Source of the DNA: Syngnathus acus
Lineage: Eukaryota; Chordata; Actinopteri; Syngnathiformes; Syngnathidae
Direction: 5' to 3'
Assembly: GCF_901709675.1 (NCBI RefSeq)
Contig: NC_051094.1
Span: forward strand, 17,026,501-17,090,500
DNA length: 64,000 nucleotides
In this document: one piece after another, positions 23,301 through 29,083 of the stretch
How positions within the stretch are numbered: position 1 is the first letter of the stretch
Layout: each line of letters begins with the position of its first letter
Translations under genes and position numbers: made by a program
The notes under the pieces: generated by a model
What the model saw: the letters and a program-made list of their open reading frames with translations, nothing else
Databases searched by the model: none
What the model was told of the DNA's origin: nothing

Positions 23301-26236
23301 ACTATCATCACAGGTTTTGAAAACTTCGGCAGAAGCTCTGGTGGAGGTCAACGTCAATAAAAACCTTGTTGGGTCAGCGATGGCTGGCAGCATCGGTGGA
23401 TTTAATGCACATGCAGCTAACCTAGTAGCAGCCATATACATTGCCTGTGGACAGGTAATATCATTTATCGCTGCTCATTTTATTTGGATTCCTAGGTTAA
23501 TAGTGTAGCCGTATGTGTGCACCACAGGATCCTGCCCAGTCGGTGAGCAGCAGTAACTGCATCACCCTGATGGAGGTGTCAGGCCCTACAGGTGAAGACC
23601 TTTACATCAGCTGCACCATGCCCTCAATAGAGCTTGGCACTGTAGGGGGTGGAACAAACCTGCGTCCCCAACAAGCTTGCCTCCAGGTATACTCACATTG
23701 CATGACCATAAATAATTAGTGCAAGTAGTGTAATGGTGCATTCACATTAATGTTGTTCTTGTGCCTAAAAAGGTATCATTGTTGAAATATTGGAATGTGT
23801 CATTGCAAAAGTAAGATTTTTATTTTTTCCTCAAAGACACTAGAGGGGTTGGAAAACCTGCTAAGATGGCAAGACCTGGAGTGAGTTCAGATGCATAACA
23901 TTGCTAAAAATGACAGCAGAGGGACATCCCCATTATATACGTATAACAATAAAACTGACAGCTCAGTATTATTGTTTTAAAATGTCTGATTTGTTTTGTC
24001 ATGTACAAGACAGGACAACCAGGTGCAGCACAAACTTCAGTTTATTTAGAGAAAGGGAAAAAGGAAAGTGGAAGAATGGGGTTCCAGGTTGGGCAGCCAA
24101 GGGATTGTCAGGGCTGAGTGACGACAGGTGCCGGGACACGGCTGGATGTTTCACAGGGTTGCAGGTAGGCAAGCAAGTAGGCGGGCAGAACAGCAGGCAG
24201 GTCGGGGGGCAGACAGGCAAGCAGGTGGAGGATAACGGGGAAGGAGAACAGGGATAGTTGGTCGGGTCAGGCAATGTCCAGACCGATGGTTGTTGGGTCA
24301 GGCAGGGTTTGGTAACAGAGATCAGTTTGAGAGACAGCCAGGAACGGGTAGCAACGCGGACGAACTGACAAGGAATGACGGGAAACAGGCGTTTAACTCT
24401 TTAAATGCCAAGTGTTTTCGGAAAAGACAACCCCTAAAATCCCAAACAATTTCGAGCATTTTTCAAGGCCTACAGAATATTGTTTGCTATGGCTATGTAA
24501 ACATGGGTGGCACCAAAGAAAGATTAGACTCCATTCTTTCCATAGAAAAAAAAGTATGATTCTATCTTATACTGTTCTTTAGTTATCACCATTTGAAAAT
24601 AGCTTGGTTTCACTCAAATCAGCAATCTCTGAGAAAATGAGGAGAAAATGAGTTTGAAAATTTGTTTTTTGTGCAAAACTCTGCACAACTGTGATTTTGA
24701 CACTAATACTTTTTGGTTTAGTGACACCTCAACAGCCCTTCCCTTCTATAAAACATGAACAAAAATAATGAAAATGTGTTTTTGATGGCAAAAACATTTA
24801 TTGCCATATTTGATAATGTGCTCAAACAGCAACATTTCACATTTGACAATCTATTTGGAAATTTTGGGCCATTTACAGAGATGTTTGCTCACAATGCATG
24901 TGCGTGTTTTGCTATTTAAAAGGGATGTATTTGTGCGCATCAGAATACTCGTCAGATGACAGCGATTCATCCGAACTGTGGCACAAAGCACACACTATGT
25001 GTATGCCCGAGCCGGCGGTGGATTTTGGAGCGGACCTCCGTGTCTGTCGCATACTCACAGCCGTCTCCTCTAAATTCGCTTCATCGTGTTGCTCTACCGG
25101 ACTCACTAAGAGCAATAGTTTGTTTAATTGTAAGCTACCTGAAAGCCAATCGCTTCCGTTTCTCTCACTCTCGGACTTCTTCCTCCATAACTCCGCAACT
25201 ACACTCTCCATTGTGCTCCCATTTGGGCTGGGTTTACAGATTACGTTACCTCTTTATGAGCTAGTAAGAGCAACTCTGCCATCAAGTGGTTGGAGTTGAC
25301 CACTACAATGCTCTATAGACCTGATTTTAAATGGAGAGGTGGCCAGGAGTCTTATTGACCCATTAATCAAATTAAAATAAGTTGACGGGAATACTTGTCG
25401 ACAGGATATTACGTCATTAATGTCAGTGACGGGTATTCTCGTCGCTGGCATACAAAGAGTTGAATACATGCCCAGATGAGCGCTGAATGTGTGAAGGCAC
25501 GCGGTGGCGTGGCAGTTGGCCGTGTGTGGTAGAAAGCTACCCAGCCGGGTGAATGTGGAGCGGAGACGTGAAATTTTTTCACACAGTCGTAGGGGAAATT
25601 AGACATGTTTACAAGCACCTTTTGGTGCGATGATAATAAAAAAAAAAAAATCCCAGCGTTTTTGACGGACTGAACAATAGCATATGACTTTGACCAGTAA
25701 CAATTGCCATTTTATAATTGGAATTTATTTTTTGGATTGTTTTGGGAAAAGTGAAGGTTGCGTTTTAATGCCACATGATTTCCCCCCCAAAAAATCTCTG
25801 AGTCAGGAATTTTGTTTGTGCTTGTGGTCAGATGCTGGGTGTACAGGGGGCCAGTGAAGCTTGTCCAGGGGAGAATGCCAGGCAGCTTGCCAAAGTGGTG
25901 TGTGCCACTGTGCTGGCTGGAGAACTGTCACTCATATCTGCTCTGGCAGCTGGCCATCTGGTTAAGAGTCACATGACTCATAACAGGTAAGGATTTTTTA
26001 GGTAGTTTGCTGTTGAAATTTAAGTGTTTTTGTTGTATTTAAGTACATTTTTATTTCATAGAAATAACCGAAAGATGTGAAAACTGTACTTGATTTGAGA
26101 GTGATTGTTAAATGAAAGGACATCACAAGGCTTAAATTCTAGCTTATTTTAAGATAAGCTTAAATAAGCATAAAAAAATAATTCTGTCTTTAGATCCAAA
26201 GTGAACCTCCAAGAGATGGGAACCTGCGTCAAGTAA
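1..26236 (+). CDS. hmgcr: HMG-CoA reductase, catalytic half (ten exon pieces, 5' end outside window)
   Basis: Encodes 3-hydroxy-3-methylglutaryl-CoA reductase, the ER enzyme that reduces HMG-CoA to mevalonate with NADPH and limits sterol synthesis. Joining 1-59, 9833-10027, 10103-10261, 14915-15072, 15164-15269, 15396-15566, 23314-23454, 23528-23686, 25832-25986 and 26194-26236 gives one open frame with GT..AG at every junction. Visible signatures are [16 protein letters not shown], the catalytic Glu in TTEGCLVAS, the cofactor loop GDAMGMN, the Lys in CTDKKPA, the Asp in GQDPAQ, the glycine-rich GTVGGGT, and the His in [10 protein letters not shown]. The Ser in HNRSK matches the AMPK-phosphorylated serine known in mammals. 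Membrane and sterol-sensing exons must lie upstream. The C-terminus (EMGTCVK) is shorter than the mammalian one. Teleosts can have two paralogues and I cannot say which this is. Identity is near certain. Confidence 0.97.
243..358. repeat. (TA)n/(TG)n microsatellite
   Basis: Alternating TA and TGTG runs. They sit directly beside the Tc1 left end; the TA at 359-360 is its target copy. Confidence 0.9.
361..1695 (+). mobile_element. Tc1-like DNA transposon, full length with TIRs
   Basis: Inverted repeats of about 140 bp begin CAGTGCCTTGCGAAAGTATT at 361 and end with the reverse complement at 1695. TA flanks both sides (359-360 and 1696-1697), the target choice of Tc1/mariner elements. It encloses a transposase with two stops. 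The repeats differ at only a few bases, so it is not very old. Confidence 0.93.
502..1425 (+). pseudogene. Tc1 transposase, broken by two in-frame stops
   Basis: A single frame encodes the HTH part ([16 protein letters not shown]), [14 protein letters not shown], then the DDE core. Asp 1 is in LWSDETK, Asp 2 in [11 protein letters not shown], and Glu in NPIENLW, with 34 residues between the last two (DD34E, the Tc1 pattern). TGA at 568-570 and TAA at 829-831 interrupt the frame. Near 829 a short stretch of the usual Lys-rich segment is missing. The catalytic residues are intact, but the element cannot make a full protein as it stands. Confidence 0.92.
2220..2384. mobile_element. Fragment of 'AAGACGACC' MITE (family C)
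   Basis: Matches the right end of the element at 56706-58575: TCACTTTGTGTCAAAGACGC, then the cytosine-rich AATGTAAGACAACCCC and TTATATTTGGGCCA. Confidence 0.7.
2380..2988. mobile_element. MITE with 'CGATAATTAGA' subterminal repeats (family D)
   Basis: The left end reads CGTATTTATTGTAATTATCG. The right end is its inverse, GATAATTAGAATAAATACGG, followed by TA. GGCGATAATTAGAG-like words recur at 2408, 2448, 2891 and 2946. It contains no ORF. It shares the ATACGG terminus with the other families here. Confidence 0.7.
2989..3075. repeat. (TA)n/(CA)n microsatellite
   Basis: Mixed TATA, ACAC and ATACAT runs immediately outside family D. Confidence 0.85.
3076..3540. repeat. Family A internal units in tandem
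   Basis: Two and a half copies of a roughly 160-195-bp unit with the order CGCCGCTGACGTC, CAGTTGCAGTTCAAATTATT, CACTCCAAATCATTAAATCC, CCTTTATGTAAACAACGGCG. One copy carries a perfect TGACGTCA at 3104-3111. Confidence 0.75.
3545..3812 (-). mobile_element. tRNA-derived SINE (family 1)
   Basis: Read on the minus strand: a tRNA-like head with A box TAGTGGTAGAGT and B box GGTTCAAACCC, then the conserved body (ACCCGTTGCCTCCCTGCTTG, GGAATTGGGGGGTTAGATCA) and the end CACACCCAGATGTGTGTGTG. Other copies lie at 7625, 19797 and 54591. The part beside the A box is slightly rearranged. Confidence 0.85.
3813..4250. repeat. Family A internal units
   Basis: Two units with perfect TGACGTCA at 3947-3954 and 4088-4095. 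Then follows the segment GACGTGGGTTTGGTAACCGG, which recurs near 8905 and 50545. Confidence 0.7.
4275..4790 (-). mobile_element. Family C MITE fragment
   Basis: Contains the family C interior (GCGAAAAGAGCATAACCATC, AGCGGTAGCAGTTTGCATTA) and the end GTCGTCTTATATTCGGGCCA. Same order as 43000-43510, and the inverse of 57000-57720. Confidence 0.75.
4791..4955. repeat. (TG)n then (ATGT)n microsatellite
   Basis: About 40 TG units followed by GTATGTATGT-type repeats. It begins exactly at the family C terminus (CCAATACGA). Confidence 0.9.
4956..5428. repeat. Family A internal units, about 160-bp spacing
   Basis: Anchors at 5008, 5170 and 5330 are about 160 bp apart. TGACGTCA at 5400-5407. The LINE at 5429 interrupts the array. 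Confidence 0.7.
7625..7937 (+). mobile_element. tRNA-derived SINE (family 1), complete copy
   Basis: Best copy of the family: A box TAGTGGTAGAGTGTCC, B box GGTTCAAACCC, body, and a tail of repeated ACTTTA ending near 7937. It splits the LINE between its endonuclease and RT. Confidence 0.9.
8295..8315. repeat. 21-base poly-C run
   Basis: Uninterrupted C run inside the LINE endonuclease. On the coding strand it gives a string of glycines. Confidence 0.9.
8863..9641. repeat. Family A right half with 118-bp minisatellite
   Basis: Contains the CGTTAACAAAGTACAAGG segment, about 2.5 tandem copies of a GC-rich 118-bp unit (8990-9285), a CACTCCAAATCATTAAATCC unit, TGACGTCA at 9447-9454, the CAGTAATCCCTTGCTACATC end of another repeat at 9473, and the family A terminus at 9641. 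Confidence 0.75.
8990..9285. repeat. 118-bp GC-rich tandem repeat
   Basis: Units marked by CCGAGCCCCATCCACCGTCC at 9051 and 9169 and by TAGGACCGGGCGTG. The same unit, in about two copies, is present at 50690-50910. Confidence 0.85.
9833..10027 (+). CDS. hmgcr: hmgcr exon: start of catalytic domain
   Basis: 65 codons, phase 0 at both ends. It begins [18 protein letters not shown] and ends FTDYDYSK. The acceptor is TTTGTTTTGCAG and the donor GTAAGC. It carries the N-terminal oligomerisation segment ([16 protein letters not shown]). Confidence 0.97.
10103..10261 (+). CDS. hmgcr: hmgcr exon: catalytic Glu motif
   Basis: 53 codons after a 75-bp intron. It contains [17 protein letters not shown] and the catalytic glutamate in [19 protein letters not shown]. 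It ends with an Ala codon before GTGAAT; mammals have Gly at this place. Phase 0 fits the next exon. Confidence 0.96.
10262..10794. other. hmgcr intron, no recognisable feature
   Basis: Starts with the splice donor. It includes a short CTCT/GCTCGC-rich stretch near 10440-10490. No ORF, repeat family or RNA gene is recognised. Confidence 0.6.
11071..11166 (+). pseudogene. N-terminal remnant of a pogo/Tigger-type transposase
   Basis: ATG opens a 31-codon frame starting [17 protein letters not shown], ending in TGA. The pattern (short Met-Ala, Lys-Arg, Tyr-x-Ala-x-x-x-Leu) resembles the start of psq/CENP-B-type HTH domains of pogo-like transposases. The resemblance is short. The position inside the inverted repeats is what makes it credible. 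Confidence 0.55.
11199..11279 (+). pseudogene. C-terminal acidic tail of a pogo-like transposase
   Basis: Reads [21 protein letters not shown] and ends FAYEY then TGA at 11277-11279. An acidic Ser-Asp/Glu tail ending in Asp-Phe-x-Gly-Phe is common at the C-terminus of pogo-type transposases in fish. With the N-terminal remnant just upstream, this suggests an internal deletion removed the catalytic core. Confidence 0.55.
11304..11393. repeat. (TATC)n microsatellite = LINE 3' tail
   Basis: About 22 units, directly at the LINE 3' end on the minus strand. Probably the LINE's own tail, expanded. Confidence 0.92.
11387..14293 (-). pseudogene. RTE-like LINE ORF: endonuclease, RT, C-terminal domain (broken)
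   Basis: On the minus strand, 14293-13424 is an intact APE endonuclease ([61 protein letters not shown]). A linker frame ([18 protein letters not shown]) lies at 13381-12920. RT fragments at 12771-12532 ([44 protein letters not shown]) are followed by frameshifted remains to 12000. The C-terminal part at 11981-11387 has [34 protein letters not shown] and a Lys/Arg-rich [17 protein letters not shown]. Several frameshifts are present; the endonuclease is the best preserved. Confidence 0.88.
14500..14656 (-). promoter_or_regulatory. Conserved hairpin-rich 5' leader of the RTE-like LINE
   Basis: On the minus strand the leader starts with CACCACCTTATCGTGGTGG, which folds on itself, followed by a CTGGAGT..ACTCCTGG hairpin and AGGGTCACCCATG. 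Nearly the same ordered set occurs at 19440-19562 in a different LINE. It is untranslated and upstream of the endonuclease ORF. Confidence 0.6.
14915..15072 (+). CDS. hmgcr: hmgcr exon: [15 protein letters not shown] segment
   Basis: Begins [20 protein letters not shown] and continues [20 protein letters not shown]. The acceptor is CTTCTGTAG and the donor GTAAAC. It ends in phase 2, so an Arg codon is split AG|G with the next exon. Confidence 0.96.
15164..15269 (+). CDS. hmgcr: hmgcr exon: NADPH-binding loop
   Basis: 106 bp. Completes the split Arg, then [20 protein letters not shown] and the cofactor-binding [12 protein letters not shown]. The introns on either side are only 91 and 126 bp. 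Confidence 0.97.
15396..15566 (+). CDS. hmgcr: hmgcr exon: catalytic Lys motif
   Basis: 57 codons, phase 0. Contains [19 protein letters not shown] with the catalytic lysine, then [20 protein letters not shown]. Donor GTAAGG. The following intron (7.7 kb) is full of repeats. Confidence 0.97.
15665..16800. mobile_element. Family B element with internal tandem repeat, right end not seen
   Basis: Starts CCGTATTTTCCGGACTATAA after TA (15663-15664), with AAGGCGCACC and GCGCCTTATAGTCC words. It then passes into a 251-bp tandem array. I see no matching terminus after 16800. Confidence 0.7.
15905..16800. repeat. 251-bp tandem repeat, about 3.5 copies
   Basis: The word CTATTTCAT starts at 15921, 16172, 16423 and 16674, exactly 251 bp apart. 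Copies include CGAGTAAATCTACGGATCGA and AACGATAGCTGCTATACG. Copies 2 to 4 differ at only a few bases; the first is more diverged. Confidence 0.95.
16801..17170. other. hmgcr intron, nothing recognised
   Basis: AT-rich sequence with no ORF or repeat family that I recognise. Confidence 0.6.
17175..18012. mobile_element. Possible DNA-transposon MITE
   Basis: The left end CAGTGTGAGTCCACGG faces a right end GACTCACACT near 18000. The internal phrase AATCTTAGTGGTTTG(G/A)TAA occurs at 17603 and 17958. No target duplication could be confirmed. An ORF at 17448-17639 matches nothing I know. Confidence 0.35.
18013..19562 (-). mobile_element. RTE/Rex3-like LINE, degraded
   Basis: On the minus strand the leader (19562-19440) is followed by a divergent N-terminal part and RT fragments at 19187-18711 ([57 protein letters not shown]). 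The remainder (18700-18013) is heavily decayed. It corresponds to the region before the C-terminal block seen at 31870. No intact ORF. Confidence 0.82.
19440..19562 (-). promoter_or_regulatory. LINE 5' leader related to that at 14500
   Basis: Minus strand: CACCTTATTATGGTGG, TTTGTGTGTCCCAATGATCC, AGGGTCACCCATGGC, AACAGGTC, CCAGACAAAG, in the same order as at 14656-14520. Confidence 0.55.
19797..20070 (-). mobile_element. tRNA-derived SINE (family 1)
   Basis: Minus strand, with A box CTAGTGGTAGAGTGTCCG and B box GGTTCAAACCC. Ends CACACCCAGATGTGTGTGTG at 19797. Confidence 0.88.
20071..20527. other. Intron with a possible old repeat at 20196-20330
   Basis: The stretch ATGGTTTTCGTTTATTTAAA, then GTGCACAGCACATTGACC and AGGTTATAGCATAAATGC, looks like an old retroposon tail, but I cannot name it. 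The rest shows nothing. Confidence 0.3.
20533..20941 (+). repeat. 5' LTR
   Basis: TG..CA ends, with ATTAAAG near 20898 as a possible poly(A) signal. Contains about 3 internal copies of a roughly 60-bp unit (GACCTTCGACCACGCTCCAG). Confidence 0.95.
20959..22545 (+). CDS. gag: Gag protein of the LTR element (528 aa, intact)
   Basis: Structural protein of a Ty3/gypsy (Sushi-like) element. Residues about 35-75 are Gln-rich (runs of 4 to 6 Gln with Leu). Residues about 125-280 form a retrotransposon capsid domain ([68 protein letters not shown]). A CCHC knuckle, [14 protein letters not shown], lies near residue 373. After it comes a Pro/Arg/Ser-rich tail, not protease or RT, so pol has been lost. 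The start is the first ATG after the LTR. The same capsid family gave rise to mammalian PEG10/RTL genes. Confidence 0.93.
   Translation: MQPAHDSLDTARLTHTEWELGKTTEEMAALTRVVQQQQQQLQLQQQQLQQQQLQQQQQQLQQHHQLHQDLAEALRDHRDLAPLAAADRFVPSLSTSVPLSPADQPTVMSTPRPASAPGQYVDVPEPRLSNLARFDGDPKYVRAFLTNCRVLFDLQPVTFATEPAKVGFVLTHLTGEAWLWGTAEYERQGPACSSFDAFAAEILRVFDLGSASEDASTELLTLRQGSRSVAQYAIRFQTVARRSDWNTPALVGAFIHGLADYIKDEMVSCERPQTLEVAMDLAVRVDRRIQSRRREERRAAPPPRHRDISPTPRVSWSAPVFSPDLSSARDPVHVSQRAFIAPHTQPSRSEPMEIGRTSLSVRKRSQRIREGLCLYCGGEGHWVVSCPTRPKDTRQARIRVGSVFLPPTTCRESLSQDHYSTPARALASRPSASPIRGQPPRVRSRRRPQRMARALTPLPLRRPQPGSAPVGGVLGSDRLPARSRPVGTRPVPTPAPWSASPDAAAGKVDWAVVPPDDGAWSTCSDSEY
22647..23055 (+). repeat. 3' LTR
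   Basis: Same length as the 5' LTR and apparently identical, including its internal 60-bp repeats. Confidence 0.95.
23314..23454 (+). CDS. hmgcr: hmgcr exon: [12 protein letters not shown] segment
   Basis: 47 codons, phase 0. Reads [19 protein letters not shown], then [19 protein letters not shown] and ends YIACGQ. Acceptor ATCATCACAG, donor GTAATA. Confidence 0.97.
23528..23686 (+). CDS. hmgcr: hmgcr exon: catalytic Asp and GTVGGGT
   Basis: 53 codons after a 73-bp intron. Begins [19 protein letters not shown], where the first Asp is the catalytic aspartate of the family, and contains [20 protein letters not shown]. Donor GTATAC. Confidence 0.97.
23687..23996. other. hmgcr intron, nothing recognised
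   Basis: Starts with the splice donor. AT-rich; no feature found. Confidence 0.6.
23997..25605 (-). mobile_element. Solo LTR (minus orientation) split by a piggyBac-like MITE
   Basis: The 5-bp duplication TGTTT flanks it at 23992-23996 and 25606-25610. The ends are TGTC..GACA. On the minus strand the end (AATAAACTGAAGTTTGTGC, then CACCTGGTTGTCCTGTCTTG) resembles the end of the LTR at 20533. No internal region is present, so it is a solo LTR of about 540 bp once the MITE is subtracted. Confidence 0.8.
24397..25459. mobile_element. piggyBac-like nonautonomous element
   Basis: Left terminus CTCTTTAAATGCCAAGTG after TTAA (24393-24396). Right terminus, inverted, CTCTTTGTATGCCAGCGA before TTGA (25460-25463), a TTAA with one change. 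The interior has a frame with an acidic [13 protein letters not shown] stretch (24946 onward) of uncertain meaning. Confidence 0.7.
25832..25986 (+). CDS. hmgcr: hmgcr exon: catalytic His
   Basis: Begins [20 protein letters not shown] and ends [15 protein letters not shown] plus a split Arg. It holds the catalytic histidine next to the serine that lies in the next exon. Acceptor CTTGTGGTCAG, donor GTAAGG, phase 2. Confidence 0.97.
26194..26236 (+). CDS. hmgcr: hmgcr last coding exon, stop TAA
   Basis: 43 bp: completes Arg, then [13 protein letters not shown] and TAA at 26234-26236. The first Ser is the conserved AMPK site position. The tail is a few residues shorter than the mammalian tail. 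Confidence 0.95.
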
Positions 26237-26480
26237 GCCTCCTGAGAGTATGACAGCATGGCTCACCTCTGAGCCCTATTACTGACTGTATCAGCTAGTC
26301 CAGGACCATATCGCCAAATAAGGGACTGAGATGACTGCGGACTTAAAGTGCTTTCAAAATAACACGTGTATTTGGTCTGGACATGGTGTGGTCTGTTTCG
26401 CTTCAACCATATGATTTTATTTCAATGTGAATTAAGTTTGTATAAAATCATACAATAAATGCACATCATCACCTTTATTA
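26237..26480 (+). other. hmgcr: hmgcr 3' UTR (minimum extent)
   Basis: Non-coding sequence after the stop, running to about 20 bp past an AATAAA. The end is inferred. A LINE tail starts near 26529, so a longer UTR would have to run into repeat. Confidence 0.6.
26454..26459 (+). terminator. poly(A) signal AATAAA for hmgcr
   Basis: Perfect AATAAA 218 bp after the stop codon. A second AATAAA-like motif lies about 33 bp further on. Confidence 0.65.
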
Positions 26481-27023
26481 AAATGAAAAATAAAAAAGTT
26501 AACTGTGTTATGTTGAACAGGTGCTGGTGCTATATTGATTGATTGAAACTTTATTGATCCCCGGGGTGGGGAAATTCAGGTTCCCAGCAGCATTCATACC
26601 AGAGAGTGGGTATATAAAAGACACACAGATGACATGAGCACAACTCAATCGGCTCCTATAAAAGGCTGCCACACAACGGCGCCACAAAGAAAGCGAATAT
26701 GTGCGAAGGTTAAAAGCCATCAAAGCAAAGCAACAAGACAAGAACAAAGGAGAAAAGTAACAGCGGGCCACCTGGTGAGAGGCCTAAATATTGTAAATGG
26801 TCCCGCCAACCAGCCCCCCTCGATACCATAAGAACACCCCAAAAACACACAAAATAGCCCCCACAGGGTCCATCAACAGGTGTAAGGCCAGTCAAGTTCA
26901 ATGGTGCCCAATGGACCATGGTTGATGGATGGATGGTCACCAATGGGCAGGCACGGCGAAGGTCGTTGGCTCCGACGAGCACGAGGGAGCGAAAACAAAC
27001 TCCAGCCGAATCGGCCACTACAG

Positions 27024-29071
27024 GTTAATTAAAGGCCATATCATAGAAATGTGTCTTTAAACGTGTCTTAAATGTTTCTACTGAGGTAGCAGTTCTAATA
27101 TCCATTGGTAGGGCATTCCAAAGCTCTGGAGCCCGAATAGAAAATGCTCTAGACCAGGGGTCTCAAACTCCAGTCCTCGGGGGTCGCATTCCTACATGTT
27201 TTCCAAGTTTCCCTCGTTAAACACACCTGATTCAAATGATCAGTTCATCCTCACGTTCTGCAGGGGCCTGATAATTGAATCAGGTGTATTTAACGAGGGA
27301 AACTTGGAAAACATGTAGGAATACGGCCCCCGAGGACTGGAGTTTGAGACCCCTGCTCTAGACCCTGCAGACATTTTCTTGCCCCTCGGTGTCACTAAAA
27401 GACTAGCGTTTTGCGAACGAAGGTTACGAGACGGAACATAAGGAACAACTAGGTCGACGAGATGTGAAGGCGCTAAGCCATGCAATGATTTATAGGGTTA
27501 ATAGAAGAACCTTGAAGTCACATCTTAAATAGACCGGGAGCCAATGTAAGTTGGCTAATATTGGGGTAATGTGATCAAATTGTCTTGCCCGTGAGAGCAG
27601 CCTTGCAGCAGCATTTTGTACTAACTGTAGACTTTTGATACTGGACTTAGGAAGACCAGAGAATAATGCATTACAGTAGTCCAGGCGCGACGTGATGAAC
27701 GCATGTATAATAGTTTCCGCATCACCGGTCGAGAGGATCGGACGAATCTTGCCAATATTACGAAGGTGAAAAAATGCAATTCTGGTTATATTCTTAATGT
27801 GCTTTTGAAAGGAGAGCGTTTGGTCAAATATTACCCCGAGATTAGTTACAGTATCGCTCTGAGTGATAGTAGGGTCATCTATAGTTATAGTGGTTTCCTT
27901 AAATAAGTGTTGATAACGAGTTGGACCAATTATCAACATCTCAGTTTTATCTGGGTTAAGACGAAGGAAGTTGAGAGACATCCATTGCTTGATCTCCGCA
28001 AGGCACGCCTCAAGATTACAAGGAGTCCCACGGATCTGTCATCGATAACGGCATATATAATTGGGTGTCATCCGCGTAACATTGAAAACTAATATTATAT
28101 TTACGTATTGTGTCCCCAAGCGGAATCATATAAATATTAAATAGAATTGGTCCGAGTACCGATCCCTGTGGGACACCACACGTAACATTCTCGAGCTCAG
28201 AGGACGTATTGCCATGGACCACTCGGTGCGTCCTGTCTGATAGATAGGAATAGAACCAGCCTAGTGCTGACCCTGAAATACCAACACAACTTTTACGACG
28301 CTCTAATAAAATATGGAAGTCTACAGTGTCGAAGGCAGCACTAAGATCGAGTAGTAACAATACCGATGAAGTGTTTAAATCCATAGTTATGAGGAGATCA
28401 TTAGTCACTTTAGCAAGTGCTGTCTCAGTGGAATGATTAGCTGTAAAACCAGACTGAAAAGATTCATATCGATTATTGGCGACCATGTAATCAATAAGCT
28501 GCTGCGCTACTACTTTTTCAAGAAGTTTTGCTATGAATGGGAGGTTTGAAACTATAATTACTGAGACAGTCCGGGTCAAGATTTGGTCGCTTAAGTAACG
28601 GTTTAATGATAGCGGTTTTAAAGGCTGTTGGGACTATCCCAGAGGAGACAGAATTTGAAATAATTCTTTAAATAGTTTGGCTGGAAGCGGGTCGAGTAAA
28701 CATGTTGTTTGTTTAGCCGCACTAACCAATTGTGTAAGCCTTTCAAGGGACACGCTTTTAAAATTTGAGAGGGTTATTGCATGATCGTCAGCCCCGGAAA
28801 TCGGCGGTCTCGACTGAGCGATTGGAATGGTCATCTTGATCTCATCCCTAATGGATTCAATCTTTCGAGCGAAAAATTTCATGAACTCGTCAGCTGAGTG
28901 GAAGGGGCTATCGAGGGTCGGCTGGCGTAGTGTTAGCTTTGCCACTGTATCAAATAGGTATTTTGGATTGTTTTTATATAAATAAATGAGTAAAATGTAT
29001 GAACAATCGACTTTTTTAATGCTTACACTGTCAACCAAATCTTGTAATATATCTAGGAGTCTTTGTGTCAC
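27024..29071 (-). pseudogene. L2 ORF2 (RT and C-terminal part), several frame breaks
   Basis: Pieces at 29071-28634 (NNPKYLFDTVAKLTLRQPTL, FFARKIESIRDEIK), 28579-28016 (RT palm with YADD), 27981-27490 (LNPDKTEMLIIGPT, LNLGVIF-type block, SRLDYCNALFSGLP, AAARLLSRARQFDHITPIL) and the end near 27024. Frames shift between pieces, and the hAT MITE cuts the C-terminus. Confidence 0.88.
27155..27355. mobile_element. Palindromic hAT-type MITE (201 bp)
   Basis: The two halves are inverted copies, CAGGGGTCTCAAACTCCAGT at the left and its inverse at the right. An exact 8-bp duplication CTCTAGAC lies at 27147-27154 and 27356-27363, the hAT hallmark. No coding capacity. Confidence 0.95.
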
Positions 29072-29083
29072 TGTAGTGTCTTT

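Larger units (their letters stand above)
26529..29080 (-). mobile_element. L2-type LINE, 5' truncated, with a hAT MITE inside
   Basis: Minus strand from about 29080 to 26529. The RT shows LDLSAAFDTVDFHILLERR, CGVPQGSVLGPILFNIYM and CYADDTQLY. The ORF ends near 27024 (ALPMDIRTATSVETFKTRLK), then a 3' UTR ends with AATAAAGTTTCAATCAATCA at 26529. It starts only about 50 bp after the hmgcr poly(A) region, pointing towards it. Confidence 0.9.

Noticed and set aside
24898-25299. Intact piggyBac transposase
   Set aside because: Only a short acidic stretch resembles an N-terminus; no DDD core motifs could be read on either strand.
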